Shown piece after piece: positions 1-8,627 of a stretch of DNA of 64,000 nt. The DNA comes from Henriciella barbarensis (lineage in GTDB: Bacteria; Pseudomonadota; Alphaproteobacteria; Caulobacterales; Hyphomonadaceae). The notes under the pieces are model-generated. The model saw nothing but the letters and a program-made list of their open reading frames with translations, did not search any database and was not told where the DNA came from. A program made the translations under genes and the position numbers. Every line of letters starts with the position of its first letter. The first letter of the stretch is position 1. The stretch is from assembly GCF_003576345.1 (NCBI RefSeq), contig NZ_QWGB01000009.1, positions 149,513-213,512 of the forward strand, written 5' to 3'.

Positions 1-1
1 C

Positions 2-277
2 CCTTCAGATCAAGTCAGCCCGCTGAGTGTCATGTTTTCCGAAGATACTGGGCGCTATTTGGTTGCACTTCCTAAAGACAAAGCAGGTCTTATAACCCGC
101 TTGGCAGGCGCGGCTGGTGTAGCCCATGTTAATTTGGAAAGTAGTTCCGGATTTCGTGAGGAAAGCGAGACCATCAGCTTCGTATTCGATGAATACGGAA
201 TTCACGATGTCGAATTCAGCACGCTCCGTGAAGCTCATGAAGGCTGGCTGCCGAGCTATATGAAGGGCGAGAACTAG
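2..277 (+). CDS. purL: Phosphoribosylformylglycinamidine synthase, C-terminal fragment (PurL)
   Basis: The gene runs in from the left edge: the frame is open from base 2 and stops at 275-277, so only the last 91 residues are present. The element FSEDTGRYLVAL followed by a compact alpha/beta tail resembles the C-terminal domain of PurL, where a GEDxxRY-like element begins the last ATP-binding half. PurL makes FGAM from FGAR with ATP and glutamine in purine synthesis, working with PurQ and PurS. The ATG at 32 is internal and not a real start. Confidence rests on a short fragment, and the presence of bolA downstream (a usual purL neighbour in alphaproteobacteria) supports it. Confidence 0.72.
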   Translation, partial: PSDQVSPLSVMFSEDTGRYLVALPKDKAGLITRLAGAAGVAHVNLESSSGFREESETISFVFDEYGIHDVEFSTLREAHEGWLPSYMKGEN

Positions 278-409
278 TCCGCTAGAGCGCACGCGCTGAG
301 CGTAGATGTATAAAAATTCACTGTTTTTTGATCCAACTTGCTTTACGCAACGTATGCGTGTGCGAGAGGAAAACCGTCGATGGTGGCCTCGTGCCTCTTT
401 CTCTCGCGC

Positions 410-441
410 GCGCGCCAGTGTCCTTGCGGATGCTGGCGCGC
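410..441. repeat. Strong GC inverted repeat in the purL-peptidase gap
   Basis: GCGCGCCAG (410-418) pairs perfectly with CTGGCGCGC (433-441) across a 14-base loop. It is followed by an AT-rich run (CAAATATTT) rather than a clean T-tract. It lies about 120 bases before the M2 peptidase start, in a 282-base gap with no gene. It may be a purL terminator without a U-tract or a leader structure; the sequence does not decide. Confidence 0.4.
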
Positions 442-559
442 CAAATATTTCAGGCCTTCTGATTTCGTGGTTTCGGCGCACGGGTTGAACTTCCCTCCGC
501 TCTGGCATTGACCTTTCATGCGGCTGGCGCTTCGGTGCTGCCATAATGGAGGTTCCCCA

Positions 560-2434
560 ATGAAAACCAGTCTGATTTCCACCAGTGTGCTCGCGCTAAG
601 CGCGGCACTGCTTGTGTCCTGTACGAACAATACCGCAGAAGTGCCGCCAGCCGAAGTGCCGGTGCCGCCAATGGCAGGCGACCCGGTCGAGGCAGAGAGC
701 ACTGAAGTTGCAGAAGCCCGCGCCTTCCTGGAGCGCGCTGACGCAGAGTTTGGACAGATGTCCAAGGAGATCGGTCCGATCTTCTGGGAGCAGGCGACCA
801 ACATTACTGACGAGACGAATGCCGCCGCTGCAGAGGCGGGTGCCCGCGCAACGACAATGGCTGTCTCGCTCGCCAATGAGTCCAAGCGGTTCAATGATGT
901 CGACCTGCCAGCAGATCTCGCGCGCAAGATGCAGCGGCTTCAGTCCGCCGTCACCATTCCAGCCCCGTCGACCGAAGGCGCAGCCGAAGAGCTGTCGCAG
1001 ATCATGACTGGTCTCGAAGCGACGTATGGCACCGGCACTTTTAATTATAAGGGCGAGGATCTGAACCTCGACCAGCTGTCGACCATCATCGAGACGAGCC
1101 GCGACCCGGAAGAGCTGCAGGCCGTCTGGGAAGGCTGGCGCACCGTGTCGCCGCCGATGAAGGATGACTATGCCCGCATGGTCGAGATCGCCAATGAAGG
1201 CGCGACCGAGCTTGGCTATGACAATCTAAAAACGATGTGGCTGTCGAAATACGACATGCCGCCGGAAGAAATGGCGACTGAAGTCGACCGCCTATGGAGC
1301 CAGGTGTCACCGCTCTATGAAGAGCTGCACTGCTATGTGCGCGCAGAGCTCAACGAAGAGTATGGCGACGATGTCCAGCCCGCCACGGGCCCGATCCGCG
1401 CTGACCTTCTCGGCAATATGTGGTCGCAGCAATGGTCGAGCATCTATCCGCTGGTCGAGCCGGAAGGCCTGCCAGGGCAGGGCTACAATTTGACCGACGA
1501 ACTGGTCGCGGCTGACTATGATGCCATCAAGATGGTCGAGACGGCAGAGGCATTCTTCGTGTCTCTTGGCCTTGACCCGCTGCCCGAAACCTTCTGGGAG
1601 CGGTCCATGATCGTGCGTCCGGAAGGCCGCGAAGTGGTCTGCCATGCTTCCGCCTGGGACCTTGATGACGAGGAAGACGTGCGCATCAAGATGTGTACCG
1701 AGGTGAATGCCGAGGACTTCTATACCGTCCACCACGAGCTGGGTCACAATTACTACCAGCGCGCCTATAAGGACGTCGGCTACCTCTACAAGGACGGCGC
1801 CCATGACGGCTTCCACGAGGCGATTGGTGATTTCATCTCGCTCTCGATCACCCCGTCCTATCTGGTCGATATTGGTCTCATCACCGAGGATCAGGTGCCG
1901 GGCGAAGAAGCTGACATCTCGCTTCTGATGAACACCGCGCTCGACAAGATCGCCTTCCTGCCATTTGCGATTACTGTCGATAGCTGGCGCTGGGATGTGC
2001 TGGACGGCACAACGCAGCCTGCTGACTACAACGACGCATGGTGGGCAAAGCGCACGCAGTATCAGGGCATCGTCCCGCCGGGGCCACGTCCGGCGGACGC
2101 GTTCGATCCGGGAGCGAAGTACCACATTCCGGGTAATACGCCGTATCTGCGTTACTTCCTGTCCTACATCATGCAGTTCCAGTTCCATAAGGCTGCCTGT
2201 GAGCAGGCCGGCTGGGATGGCCCACTGCATCGCTGCTCGATCTACGGAAACGAGGAAGTCGGTGCCCGCTTCAATGCGATGATGGAGATGGGCGCTTCCG
2301 AGCCATGGCCGGACGTGCTGGAGACCTTCACTGGCACGCGTGAAATGGATGGCTCTGCGATCATCGAGTATTTCGATCCTTTGATTGACCATCTCGAAGA
2401 GCAGAATGAAGGCCGCAGCTGCGGCTGGGAATAG
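560..2434 (+). CDS. M2-family (ACE-like) peptidyl-dipeptidase, lipoprotein
   Basis: A zinc dipeptidyl carboxypeptidase of 624 residues, in the size range of bacterial angiotensin-converting-enzyme homologues. The gluzincin site is HELGH at residues 392-396, with the third ligand Glu in HEAIGDF at residue 420. The start at 560 is chosen because GGAGG lies at 548-552 and gives a lipoprotein signal with lipobox LVSC near residue 20; the longer open frame from 518 would bury it. The protein is therefore probably anchored in the envelope and trims C-terminal dipeptides from peptides entering the periplasm. It is followed by a terminator shared with the convergent M28 peptidase gene. Family assignment is firm; the natural substrate is unknown. 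Confidence 0.9.
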   Translation: MKTSLISTSVLALSAALLVSCTNNTAEVPPAEVPVPPMAGDPVEAESTEVAEARAFLERADAEFGQMSKEIGPIFWEQATNITDETNAAAAEAGARATTMAVSLANESKRFNDVDLPADLARKMQRLQSAVTIPAPSTEGAAEELSQIMTGLEATYGTGTFNYKGEDLNLDQLSTIIETSRDPEELQAVWEGWRTVSPPMKDDYARMVEIANEGATELGYDNLKTMWLSKYDMPPEEMATEVDRLWSQVSPLYEELHCYVRAELNEEYGDDVQPATGPIRADLLGNMWSQQWSSIYPLVEPEGLPGQGYNLTDELVAADYDAIKMVETAEAFFVSLGLDPLPETFWERSMIVRPEGREVVCHASAWDLDDEEDVRIKMCTEVNAEDFYTVHHELGHNYYQRAYKDVGYLYKDGAHDGFHEAIGDFISLSITPSYLVDIGLITEDQVPGEEADISLLMNTALDKIAFLPFAITVDSWRWDVLDGTTQPADYNDAWWAKRTQYQGIVPPGPRPADAFDPGAKYHIPGNTPYLRYFLSYIMQFQFHKAACEQAGWDGPLHRCSIYGNEEVGARFNAMMEMGASEPWPDVLETFTGTREMDGSAIIEYFDPLIDHLEEQNEGRSCGWE

Positions 2435-2456
2435 GGGCGTCTCCCACTAGAAACTG

Positions 2457-2491
2457 AAAAGCCCCGGGCGAGCGATCGTCCGGGGCTTTTT
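2457..2491. terminator. Bidirectional rho-independent terminator between two peptidase genes
   Basis: The stem is GCCCCGG (2461-2467) with CCGGGGC (2480-2486), flanked by AAAA on the left and TTTTT on the right. It can therefore end transcription from both the M2 gene (plus) and the M28 gene (minus), which converge here. Confidence 0.85.
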
Positions 2492-2511
2492 ATTGGCTGC
2501 GAGCCGCCCGC

Positions 2512-3483
2512 CTATTCGGTTTCGCTGGCAACGTGCTCATCAATGGCTTCGGCGACCATCAACACGGTGTCGACGGCCCGCGCAAACGTATCCGGATCGA
2601 CCCTGTCGAACGTGTCTGTGACCTTGTGATAGTCGGCATGGTCCTCGACGCCGAGATAGATGATCGGGATACCCGCGCGCAGGAAGGGCGCATGATCTGA
2701 TAGGGTCGACCAGTCCTGATTGCCCCATTCAGGGCTGTCATGCCCCTTGCTGAGGGTCAGCGGCGTTTCAGCGGCGACCGCGTCGATAACCGGGACCAGC
2801 TCAGGATAGTGATAGGTGCCAACAGCAAAGATCTCGCCCTTGTCCGCGCGTGAGACCATGTCGAGATTGAGATTGAAGGCGAGCCGGTCTTCAATCTGTT
2901 CAGGCAGGTCGTGTACGAAGGCAGCTGAGCCAGATATCCCCATTTCTTCGGCGTCGAAGAAAGCGAATACGAGCGTTGTCTCGGGCGCGTTTTGCTGAAA
3001 CCAGCTAATCGCTTCCAAAAGCGCCGCCACGCCGGACGCATTGTCATCGGCACCATTATAGATGCCGTTCTCGCCCATGCCGACATGATCGTAATGGGCT
3101 GACATGACGATAACGGGCGCGCCCGGCTGATCATTGATGACGGCGAGAAGGTTGGTGCCGCTGACGCCGCCCTTCATCTCGGAAAAGCTTGCCGTGTCGA
3201 AAGGGGCTTCATATCCACCTGGAAGCAGAGGCGTGACACCGCGTGCGTCGAGCTGGTCGATAATCCACGCGCGCGCCCTTGCATTGCCCGGCTCTCCGGT
3301 CAGACGGCCTCCAAATTCGTCCGAAGAAAGTGTCTCCAGCGCGGCAAGGGCTCGCGTGCTGTCATGGAACTGTACGGTATAGGGAGAAGCGCTAAAACCT
3401 GTTTCAGGTTGGGCAGGGTCGGTCGCAGATGGGCTGGAGCAGGCGGCGGCCAAAAGGCCCGCTGCGAGAAAGGGTCTGATCAT
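2512..3483 (-). CDS. M28-family metallopeptidase, lipoprotein
   Basis: A 323-residue exported aminopeptidase-type enzyme. M28 zinc-site elements are visible in order: HYDHVG, then GADDNASGVAALLE, then DAEEMG; these supply His, bridging Asp and Glu of the two-zinc centre. The start at 3483 gives a short lipoprotein signal with lipobox LAAAC; an ATG at 3501 is a close alternative and the open frame extends to 3690, which overlaps bolA on the other strand. It converges on the M2 peptidase gene and is divergent from bolA, sharing a very short promoter region. Two exported peptidases side by side suggest peptide scavenging, but that is inference. Confidence 0.88.
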   Translation of the reverse strand: MIRPFLAAGLLAAACSSPSATDPAQPETGFSASPYTVQFHDSTRALAALETLSSDEFGGRLTGEPGNARARAWIIDQLDARGVTPLLPGGYEAPFDTASFSEMKGGVSGTNLLAVINDQPGAPVIVMSAHYDHVGMGENGIYNGADDNASGVAALLEAISWFQQNAPETTLVFAFFDAEEMGISGSAAFVHDLPEQIEDRLAFNLNLDMVSRADKGEIFAVGTYHYPELVPVIDAVAAETPLTLSKGHDSPEWGNQDWSTLSDHAPFLRAGIPIIYLGVEDHADYHKVTDTFDRVDPDTFARAVDTVLMVAEAIDEHVASETE

Positions 3484-3562
3484 CAGGGCTGAGAACTCCA
3501 TGGCAAGTTGTCTTGACCATAGGTCCATTGGCCGCCATGTGCGAGCGACAAAGGAGACTGTC

Positions 3563-3796
3563 ATGGCAATGGACCGCGAGACCCTCGAGACCTTTCTGAA
3601 GGACGCCTTTCCGGAGGCGGAGATTACGCTGACGGATCTTGCCGGGGATAATGACCATTGGCAGGCTGAAATCGTCTCGCCGCAATTCAAGGGCGTTCCG
3701 CGCGTGCGCCAGCACCAGATGGTTTATGCGGCTCTCAAGGGGGAAATGGGCGGCGAGTTGCATGCGCTTGCGCTCAAGACGCGCGCGCCTGACTAG
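3563..3796 (+). CDS. bolA: BolA-family protein
   Basis: A 77-residue protein with the BolA fold. The segment VRQHQMVYAAL holds the conserved His of the family, and the C-terminus ends in LALKTRAP. The start at 3563 follows AAGGAG (3551-3556) with six bases spacing; the open frame from 3500 lacks such a site. BolA-like proteins pair with monothiol glutaredoxins and act in iron-sulfur cluster and iron homeostasis. In many alphaproteobacteria this gene sits directly after purL and before grxD; here two peptidase genes separate it from purL, and no glutaredoxin gene follows. Confidence 0.88.
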   Translation: MAMDRETLETFLKDAFPEAEITLTDLAGDNDHWQAEIVSPQFKGVPRVRQHQMVYAALKGEMGGELHALALKTRAPD

Positions 3797-3802
3797 GCGG
3801 GC

Positions 3803-5017
3803 CTAGTCCTCGTCCAAAACAGTGCTGCCAATCGGGCCGCCGAGCGGATCGGGATATTCAGGATATCCTTCCGGCCAGCTGGCATCTTCGTCGCTGCCAT
3901 TCTCATCATCTGAAGAACGCTCACGCTCGCGATTGTTGCGGGCAATTGGCTCTACGCGGGCATTGGCTGGCAAGCCGTTGACATAACCTGCGGCGGCCTC
4001 AGCGTCGCCCGGCATGTTGCCCATGCGCTGAACGGAATAAGCCGTGCCATTGCGCTGCAGCGGGGTTGGCAGGGTCGGCAGCCGGCTGGGGCGGGGCAGG
4101 GGCGGGCGCGTATCTACTGCTGAGGTCGTCGCGGGGGCGGTTGGACGCTGCGTGCTGGTTGAGGCGGCGCGCGAGACATTCGAACGTGCCGCTGCGGACG
4201 CAGCGGCCTGTGACTGGGTTGCTGTTGGCGCAGGCATTGAGGACGAGACAGTCCGGCGCGTCACCGTGCGGGTCGGCGTGGATGAAGTTGCCGGGCGCTG
4301 CGCTGCGACCGCGGTGGCTGCGGGCCGCTGGACAGGACGGGTCGTTACGCGGCTGGTGATCGTAGGTGTCGATGCGCTTGGCTGGCGGCTTGCCTGCTGT
4401 GTGCGTGCCCGTGAGGCGACAGAGGTCGTCGCCGGACGGGTGGTCGTATTGCTGGCAAGTTGCGTCCGCGTCGTCGGCTGTACCTGGCGGCGTACAGGCG
4501 CCCGCTGCGCAGATGGCGATACCGGGGTGGGCAGCATATGACTTGTTGCAGCACCATCGGGAGACGGCGGCATAGATGTGCGGTTGGCGGCTGTCTGGCG
4601 AGATTGCGCATATCCGCCCGCCAGCACGTCTGACCTTGCGGCCCGCGTTTGGGGAGCAGTGACAGATTGGGTAGGAGCCCGGCTTATCTGCGGTGCGGCG
4701 CCGACGCCTCTAAGGCCCGACGTGTAGCCAGGGCGCGCCTGGCTTTGCCCGGCACTGCTCTTCAGCTCGCAGCGCGGGCCAACGCGAAAAGTTGGTGGTG
4801 TCAGTGACCAGGCCACGCAACGCTGATCCTCGGCGCAGGATTGGGCGCAAGCCTGTAAACCGCGCGCGCGTTCCGACGAGTAGGTTTGGCCGACCCGGTA
4901 ACTGTCTGTCTCAACGGCCCTGTCGGCCAGGGCTGGAGCTGCCAGGCCGACTGTCAGGATGGCAAGTGCTGTTAGGCGGCCCCGGAGATCGGGTGCGGCA
5001 GAGAGTGACATCTTCAT
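3803..5017 (-). CDS. Exported PAN/Apple-domain protein with long low-complexity tail
   Basis: A 404-residue protein with a signal peptide (cleavage after about residue 31, LAAPALA). A small cysteine-rich module at about 35-100 resembles PAN/Apple domains (Cys in LQACAQSCAEDQRCVAW and GPRCELKSS), a fold used for protein or carbohydrate binding. From about 110 to 310 the chain is rich in Ala, Thr, Arg, Gln, Ser and Pro and probably disordered. The last 40 residues are acidic. No enzyme motif is seen. The gene is alone between bolA and uup, and its role is unknown. Confidence 0.65.
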   Translation of the reverse strand: MKMSLSAAPDLRGRLTALAILTVGLAAPALADRAVETDSYRVGQTYSSERARGLQACAQSCAEDQRCVAWSLTPPTFRVGPRCELKSSAGQSQARPGYTSGLRGVGAAPQISRAPTQSVTAPQTRAARSDVLAGGYAQSRQTAANRTSMPPSPDGAATSHMLPTPVSPSAQRAPVRRQVQPTTRTQLASNTTTRPATTSVASRARTQQASRQPSASTPTITSRVTTRPVQRPAATAVAAQRPATSSTPTRTVTRRTVSSSMPAPTATQSQAAASAAARSNVSRAASTSTQRPTAPATTSAVDTRPPLPRPSRLPTLPTPLQRNGTAYSVQRMGNMPGDAEAAAGYVNGLPANARVEPIARNNRERERSSDDENGSDEDASWPEGYPEYPDPLGGPIGSTVLDED

Positions 5018-5053
5018 GGATGCCAGAATAAACCGGCAGGGATTAAGAGGTGG

Positions 5054-6883
5054 TTAGGCTTGGGCACCCTTCTCAAGCTCTTCTTTAAGGGCCTCGATTT
5101 CCAGCCAGACCATTTCTGCTTCTTCAAGCTCAGAGCGTGCAGCCGCGAGGCGGTCGCTGACTTTCTGGAAGCGGCCCGCGTCCTTGTTGAAGAGGTCCGG
5201 ATCGGAAAGCTCGCTTTCCAGCTTTTCGATCTCCGCGCCCAGGCGAGGCATGGCAGCCTCGGCTTCCTTCAGGCGGTGCTTGTCCTTGAAGGAGAGCTTG
5301 GCTTCACGCTTTGAGCCACCAGAGGCGGGCGTGGCGGCCTGCTTCTTCTGTGTCTTGTCGGCTGGTTTTGCGGCTCTGCGTGTCGTGAGCGACGGGACTT
5401 GCCGAGCCGCATCGCTCCAGCCGCCAGAGGTTTCCACCCAACGTCCACCGCCCATCGGCACCAGACAACTCGTCACAATGGCATCAAGGAAGGCCCTGTC
5501 GTGGCTGACGAGGATCAGCGTGCCGTCATAGTCGCTCAGCATCTCCTCAAGCAGGTCGAGCGTCTGCATGTCGAGGTCGTTGGTCGGCTCGTCGAGGACG
5601 AGAACGTCGGCAGGCTGGGCGAGGGCGATCGCCATGGTTAGCCGGTTGCGTTCACCGCCTGATAGAGCCGACACGGGCTGGCGCAGCTGTTCGGGCGAGA
5701 AAAGGAAGTCCTTGGCATATCCGGCGACATGCTTTGGCTGGCCCTGGACCATGATGGAGTCACCACCTGCCGGCGTTAGTGCTTCCCAAAGCGTTTCGTC
5801 GGGCTTCAGCGTGTCGCGCGTCTGGTCGAGATAGGTGACGTTCAGCGTCTGACCGATCTTTACAGAGCCCTTGTCCGGCGCAAGCTCTCCCAGCAGGATC
5901 TTGAGAAGCGTCGTCTTGCCGACCCCGTTCGGGCCCACGATGCCGATCCGGTCACCCTTGAGGATACGAAGCGACAGGTCGTTCGCGATGACCGTGTCGT
6001 CGAAGCTCTTCGAGATACCGAACGCCTCGAGCACCTTGCGGCTCTGGCTGTCGCCGCTTTCGGCACTGAGGCCAGCGGTAGACTTTGCGTCATTGACCAG
6101 GGATTTCTGCTTGGCATGCTCGGCGCGCAATTCGTGTAGGCGAGACAGGCGCCCCATGTTCCGCTTGCGGCGCGCCGTGACACCGCGGGCGAGCCAGTGC
6201 TGCTCTTCCTTCAGATGGGTCTTCATCCGCTGAAGCTGTTTTTCCTCTTCAGCCTCGATGCCGGCGGCCCACTCATCAAACTCGGCATAGCCCTTGGGCG
6301 ACTTCCAGACCTTGCCCTGACGCAGCCAGAGCGTCGTCGTCGTCACGTTTTCCAGGAAGCGGCGGTCGTGGCTGACGAGAAGCACAGCGCCGGGGAAAGA
6401 TTTCAGGCGCGTTTCCAGTGTCTCGATCATGGGTACGTCGAGGTGGTTCGTCGGCTCATCCAGAAGCAAAATATCCGGGTCGCAGGCGAAGGCGCGGGCG
6501 AGGGCGGCACGCCGAATCTGACCCCCTGATAGCGTTTTAGGGTCAGCTTCGGGATCGATACCGAACAGGCCCAGCTCGGCCTCGGCCATCCAGATCGCTT
6601 CGAGGCCTTCTGCAGCGTAATCGAGAACTGTTTCGAAGGCCGAAAGGTCCGGCTCCTGCTCCACGGTCGCGGCTTCTACACCTGGCTGGCGCCAGAGATC
6701 GCCCGCATCAGGCGCATGTATACCTGTCACCAGCTTCATCAGGGTGGATTTTCCTGCCCCGTTGCGCCCGACCAGCGCTGCGCGTTCACCGCGTGCAAGG
6801 GTGAAGGTCACACCTGTAAAAATCGGTGTGCCACCAAAGGTCAGCTCGACATCTGCGAGCCGGAGGATGGGAAGGTCTGCCAT
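5054..6883 (-). CDS. uup: ABC-F ATPase, Uup-like
   Basis: A 609-residue soluble protein with two ABC domains and no membrane segment. Domain one has Walker A GRNGAGKS (39-46), signature LSGGQ (118-122) and Walker B LLLDEP with NHLD (about 139-149). Domain two has Walker A GPNGVGKT (317-324) and signature LSGGE (407-411). A basic linker (about 215-265) joins them and a charged coiled coil (about 520-609) ends the chain; that tail is typical of Uup, which binds DNA or ribosomes. ABC-F proteins act in translation or genome stability rather than transport. The adjacent ABC-2 permease gene is therefore probably not its partner. Confidence 0.88.
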   Translation of the reverse strand: MADLPILRLADVELTFGGTPIFTGVTFTLARGERAALVGRNGAGKSTLMKLVTGIHAPDAGDLWRQPGVEAATVEQEPDLSAFETVLDYAAEGLEAIWMAEAELGLFGIDPEADPKTLSGGQIRRAALARAFACDPDILLLDEPTNHLDVPMIETLETRLKSFPGAVLLVSHDRRFLENVTTTTLWLRQGKVWKSPKGYAEFDEWAAGIEAEEEKQLQRMKTHLKEEQHWLARGVTARRKRNMGRLSRLHELRAEHAKQKSLVNDAKSTAGLSAESGDSQSRKVLEAFGISKSFDDTVIANDLSLRILKGDRIGIVGPNGVGKTTLLKILLGELAPDKGSVKIGQTLNVTYLDQTRDTLKPDETLWEALTPAGGDSIMVQGQPKHVAGYAKDFLFSPEQLRQPVSALSGGERNRLTMAIALAQPADVLVLDEPTNDLDMQTLDLLEEMLSDYDGTLILVSHDRAFLDAIVTSCLVPMGGGRWVETSGGWSDAARQVPSLTTRRAAKPADKTQKKQAATPASGGSKREAKLSFKDKHRLKEAEAAMPRLGAEIEKLESELSDPDLFNKDAGRFQKVSDRLAAARSELEEAEMVWLEIEALKEELEKGAQA

Positions 6884-6930
6884 GGCGTGTGAGGTGCGGC
6901 CTGCGGGCAGGTCCCGTCAAGCCAGCTTCA

Positions 6931-7770
6931 TCAGGACTTCAGCTTGTAGCCTGTCCGGAACAGCCACCAGACCCAGAGGCACGCTGCGAAGGTAAAGGCC
7001 GCCGAAGCTATGACACCCGTCATGAGCGAAGAGTTGGAGACCCCGATGAATCCGGCCCGGAAACCATCGATCAGATAGAAGATCGGGTCGAAATGAGCGG
7101 CGGTCTGGAAAGGTTCAACCAGCACCTTGATGTCGTAGAACGTGCCCGACAGAAAGGTGAGGGGGACGATCACGAAATTGGTGATAGCAGCAAGGTGGTC
7201 GAATTTCTCAGCCCAGATACCAGCAATGGCACCAAGGGCAGCAAGGAAAATCGTCGCCATGAGGCTGAACCAGATGATCGGCCAGATCATTGAGATGTTT
7301 AGGTCCGCAAGGCCGGAGAAGTGAATGGCGAGGCCGCCGATCACGCCGACCATCAGGCCGCGCGTCACAGCGCCGAAGATGAAGCCCAGCGTCAGTTCCA
7401 GCGGTGAAAGGGGCGGCATCAGAAAGTCGACCTGGCTGCCTTGTACCTTCGCAATTGTCAGCGATGACGAGGTGTTCTGGAAGGCATTCTGAAGCATCGA
7501 CATGATGATGAGGCCAGGGGCCAGAAAGGCATTATAGTCGAGACCGGCAAAGTCGCCTGTCAGCTCACCGCGGTTTCCGAAGGCGAGCTTGAACACTGTC
7601 ATGAACAGAAGCGTCGTGATGACGGGCGCGAAGAGGGTCTGCATCCAGACCTTCAGAAAGCGGCCAACCTCACGCTGATAAAGGGTCCAGAGCCCGATCC
7701 AGTTGATCGCACCATAGTTGCGCGGCGGGGCGGGAAGCGGGCGGGCATCTGCAGAAATCTGATCGCTCAT
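6931..7770 (-). CDS. ABC-2 type transporter permease
   Basis: A 279-residue inner-membrane protein with about six hydrophobic segments after a 35-residue cytoplasmic start. The central stretch (PLSPLELTLGFIFGAVTRGL) and overall layout match ABC-2 exporters of the YadH/DrrB kind, which move lipids, polysaccharides or drugs. No matching transport ATPase gene lies next to it; the neighbouring ABC protein is an ABC-F type. Its ATPase must be elsewhere, or the gene has been separated from it. The substrate is unknown. Confidence 0.8.
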   Translation of the reverse strand: MSDQISADARPLPAPPRNYGAINWIGLWTLYQREVGRFLKVWMQTLFAPVITTLLFMTVFKLAFGNRGELTGDFAGLDYNAFLAPGLIIMSMLQNAFQNTSSSLTIAKVQGSQVDFLMPPLSPLELTLGFIFGAVTRGLMVGVIGGLAIHFSGLADLNISMIWPIIWFSLMATIFLAALGAIAGIWAEKFDHLAAITNFVIVPLTFLSGTFYDIKVLVEPFQTAAHFDPIFYLIDGFRAGFIGVSNSSLMTGVIASAAFTFAACLWVWWLFRTGYKLKS

Positions 7771-7836
7771 GGGCGCTATTTAGGGGCTCAGCTGGGCAAT
7801 GACGATAGCTAAAAACTTCTCGCAGAACGATTTTTC

Positions 7837-7882
7837 GATTCTATCCACAAGGCCATACTACATATAGAAAGGTTGTGGAGAA
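7837..7882. promoter_or_regulatory. Candidate DnaA and CcrM sites upstream of gcrA
   Basis: The gap between the permease gene and gcrA holds CTATCCACA (7841-7849) and, on the other strand, TTCTCCACA (7874-7882). Each matches the DnaA box TTATCCACA at eight of nine bases. A GATTC site (GANTC, the CcrM methylation target) overlaps the first at 7837-7841. In Caulobacter DnaA activates gcrA transcription, so the location fits. The two boxes face each other about 24 bases apart. Function is inferred. Confidence 0.4.
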
Positions 7883-8000
7883 CTCTGATCATCATGTTGT
7901 GTTTCGTTTCGCCTCAGATACGATATGTAGGTGTTAAGCACGACGGCCAAAACGGGCCGTCACTATATCTAGGGTCGCACAACGCCAGGAGGCCATCCAA

Positions 8001-8528
8001 ATGTCTTGGACCGAAGATCGAGTCGACGTTCTGAAGAAACTGTGGGCAGAAGGTCACTCAGCCAGCCAGATCGCAAAGCAACTTGGGGGTGTGACCCGCA
8101 ATGCTGTGATCGGCAAGGTTCACCGTCTCGGCCTGTCAGGCCGCGCCACCCCGTCACGTCCAGTAAAACGCCCGCCGCGCCTGGCGCGGCCGAAGCCGCA
8201 GATCCAGAACACGGGTACGGTCGAGGTTCAAACGCCAACGACATCGCCAGAAGAAAGCCGGATTCGTCGCTCCGATCAGCACGCAATCCTGTCAGCTCTG
8301 ACACCGGCGCCCGTCGCGGATGGCGAAGCAGCGACGATCCTCACCCTGCGAGACTCCATGTGCAAATGGCCAATTGGTGATCCGGCTGATCCGCAATTTG
8401 CCTTCTGTGGTCGCAAGTCGGACTGTGGTCCGTACTGCACGGAGCATGCGAAAGTGGCCTTTCAGCCGCAGCGCAAGCGCGAACGCAAGGGCGTTGAGGA
8501 CAAGGCGGCCCGCAAGATCGCTGGCTAG
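8001..8528 (+). CDS. gcrA: GcrA cell-cycle regulator
   Basis: A 175-residue protein beginning with the GcrA N-terminal helix-turn-helix (SWTEDRVDVLKKLWAEGHSA, then QIAKQLGGVTRNAVIGKVHRLGL, about residues 2-46). A Pro/Arg-rich linker and a C-terminal cysteine-containing segment (MCKWPIGDP...FCGRKSDCGPYCTEHAKVAF) follow, as in the family. GcrA binds sigma70 holoenzyme and activates promoters carrying methylated GANTC sites, driving S-phase genes in Caulobacter relatives. An AGGAGG lies at 7987-7992. The gene stands alone, with DnaA-like boxes upstream and a strong terminator after it. Confidence 0.95.
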   Translation: MSWTEDRVDVLKKLWAEGHSASQIAKQLGGVTRNAVIGKVHRLGLSGRATPSRPVKRPPRLARPKPQIQNTGTVEVQTPTTSPEESRIRRSDQHAILSALTPAPVADGEAATILTLRDSMCKWPIGDPADPQFAFCGRKSDCGPYCTEHAKVAFQPQRKRERKGVEDKAARKIAG

Positions 8529-8552
8529 GCACTCGACCAAACGAACTTAAGA

Positions 8553-8583
8553 AAGCCGGGTGCAAAAGCGCCCGGCTTTTTTT
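8553..8583 (+). terminator. Rho-independent terminator after gcrA
   Basis: AAGCCGGG (8553-8560) pairs with CCCGGCTT (8571-8578) over a short A-rich loop and is followed by a run of T to 8583. It ends the gcrA transcript 25 bases after its stop codon. Confidence 0.88.
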
Positions 8584-8627
8584 GTGCATGATAGAGGAGA
8601 CGAGCCAGTTCAGGCGCATCCAGCGGG

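Noticed and set aside
1307..2392. 361-codon frame on the minus strand over the M2 peptidase gene
   Set aside because: It lies opposite a gene with clear zinc-site motifs; no family resemblance is seen. It is a GC-driven shadow.
5054..7770. Uup-like ATPase plus ABC-2 permease as one exporter
   Set aside because: ABC-F proteins with a C-terminal coiled coil are not transport ATPases, despite adjacency.
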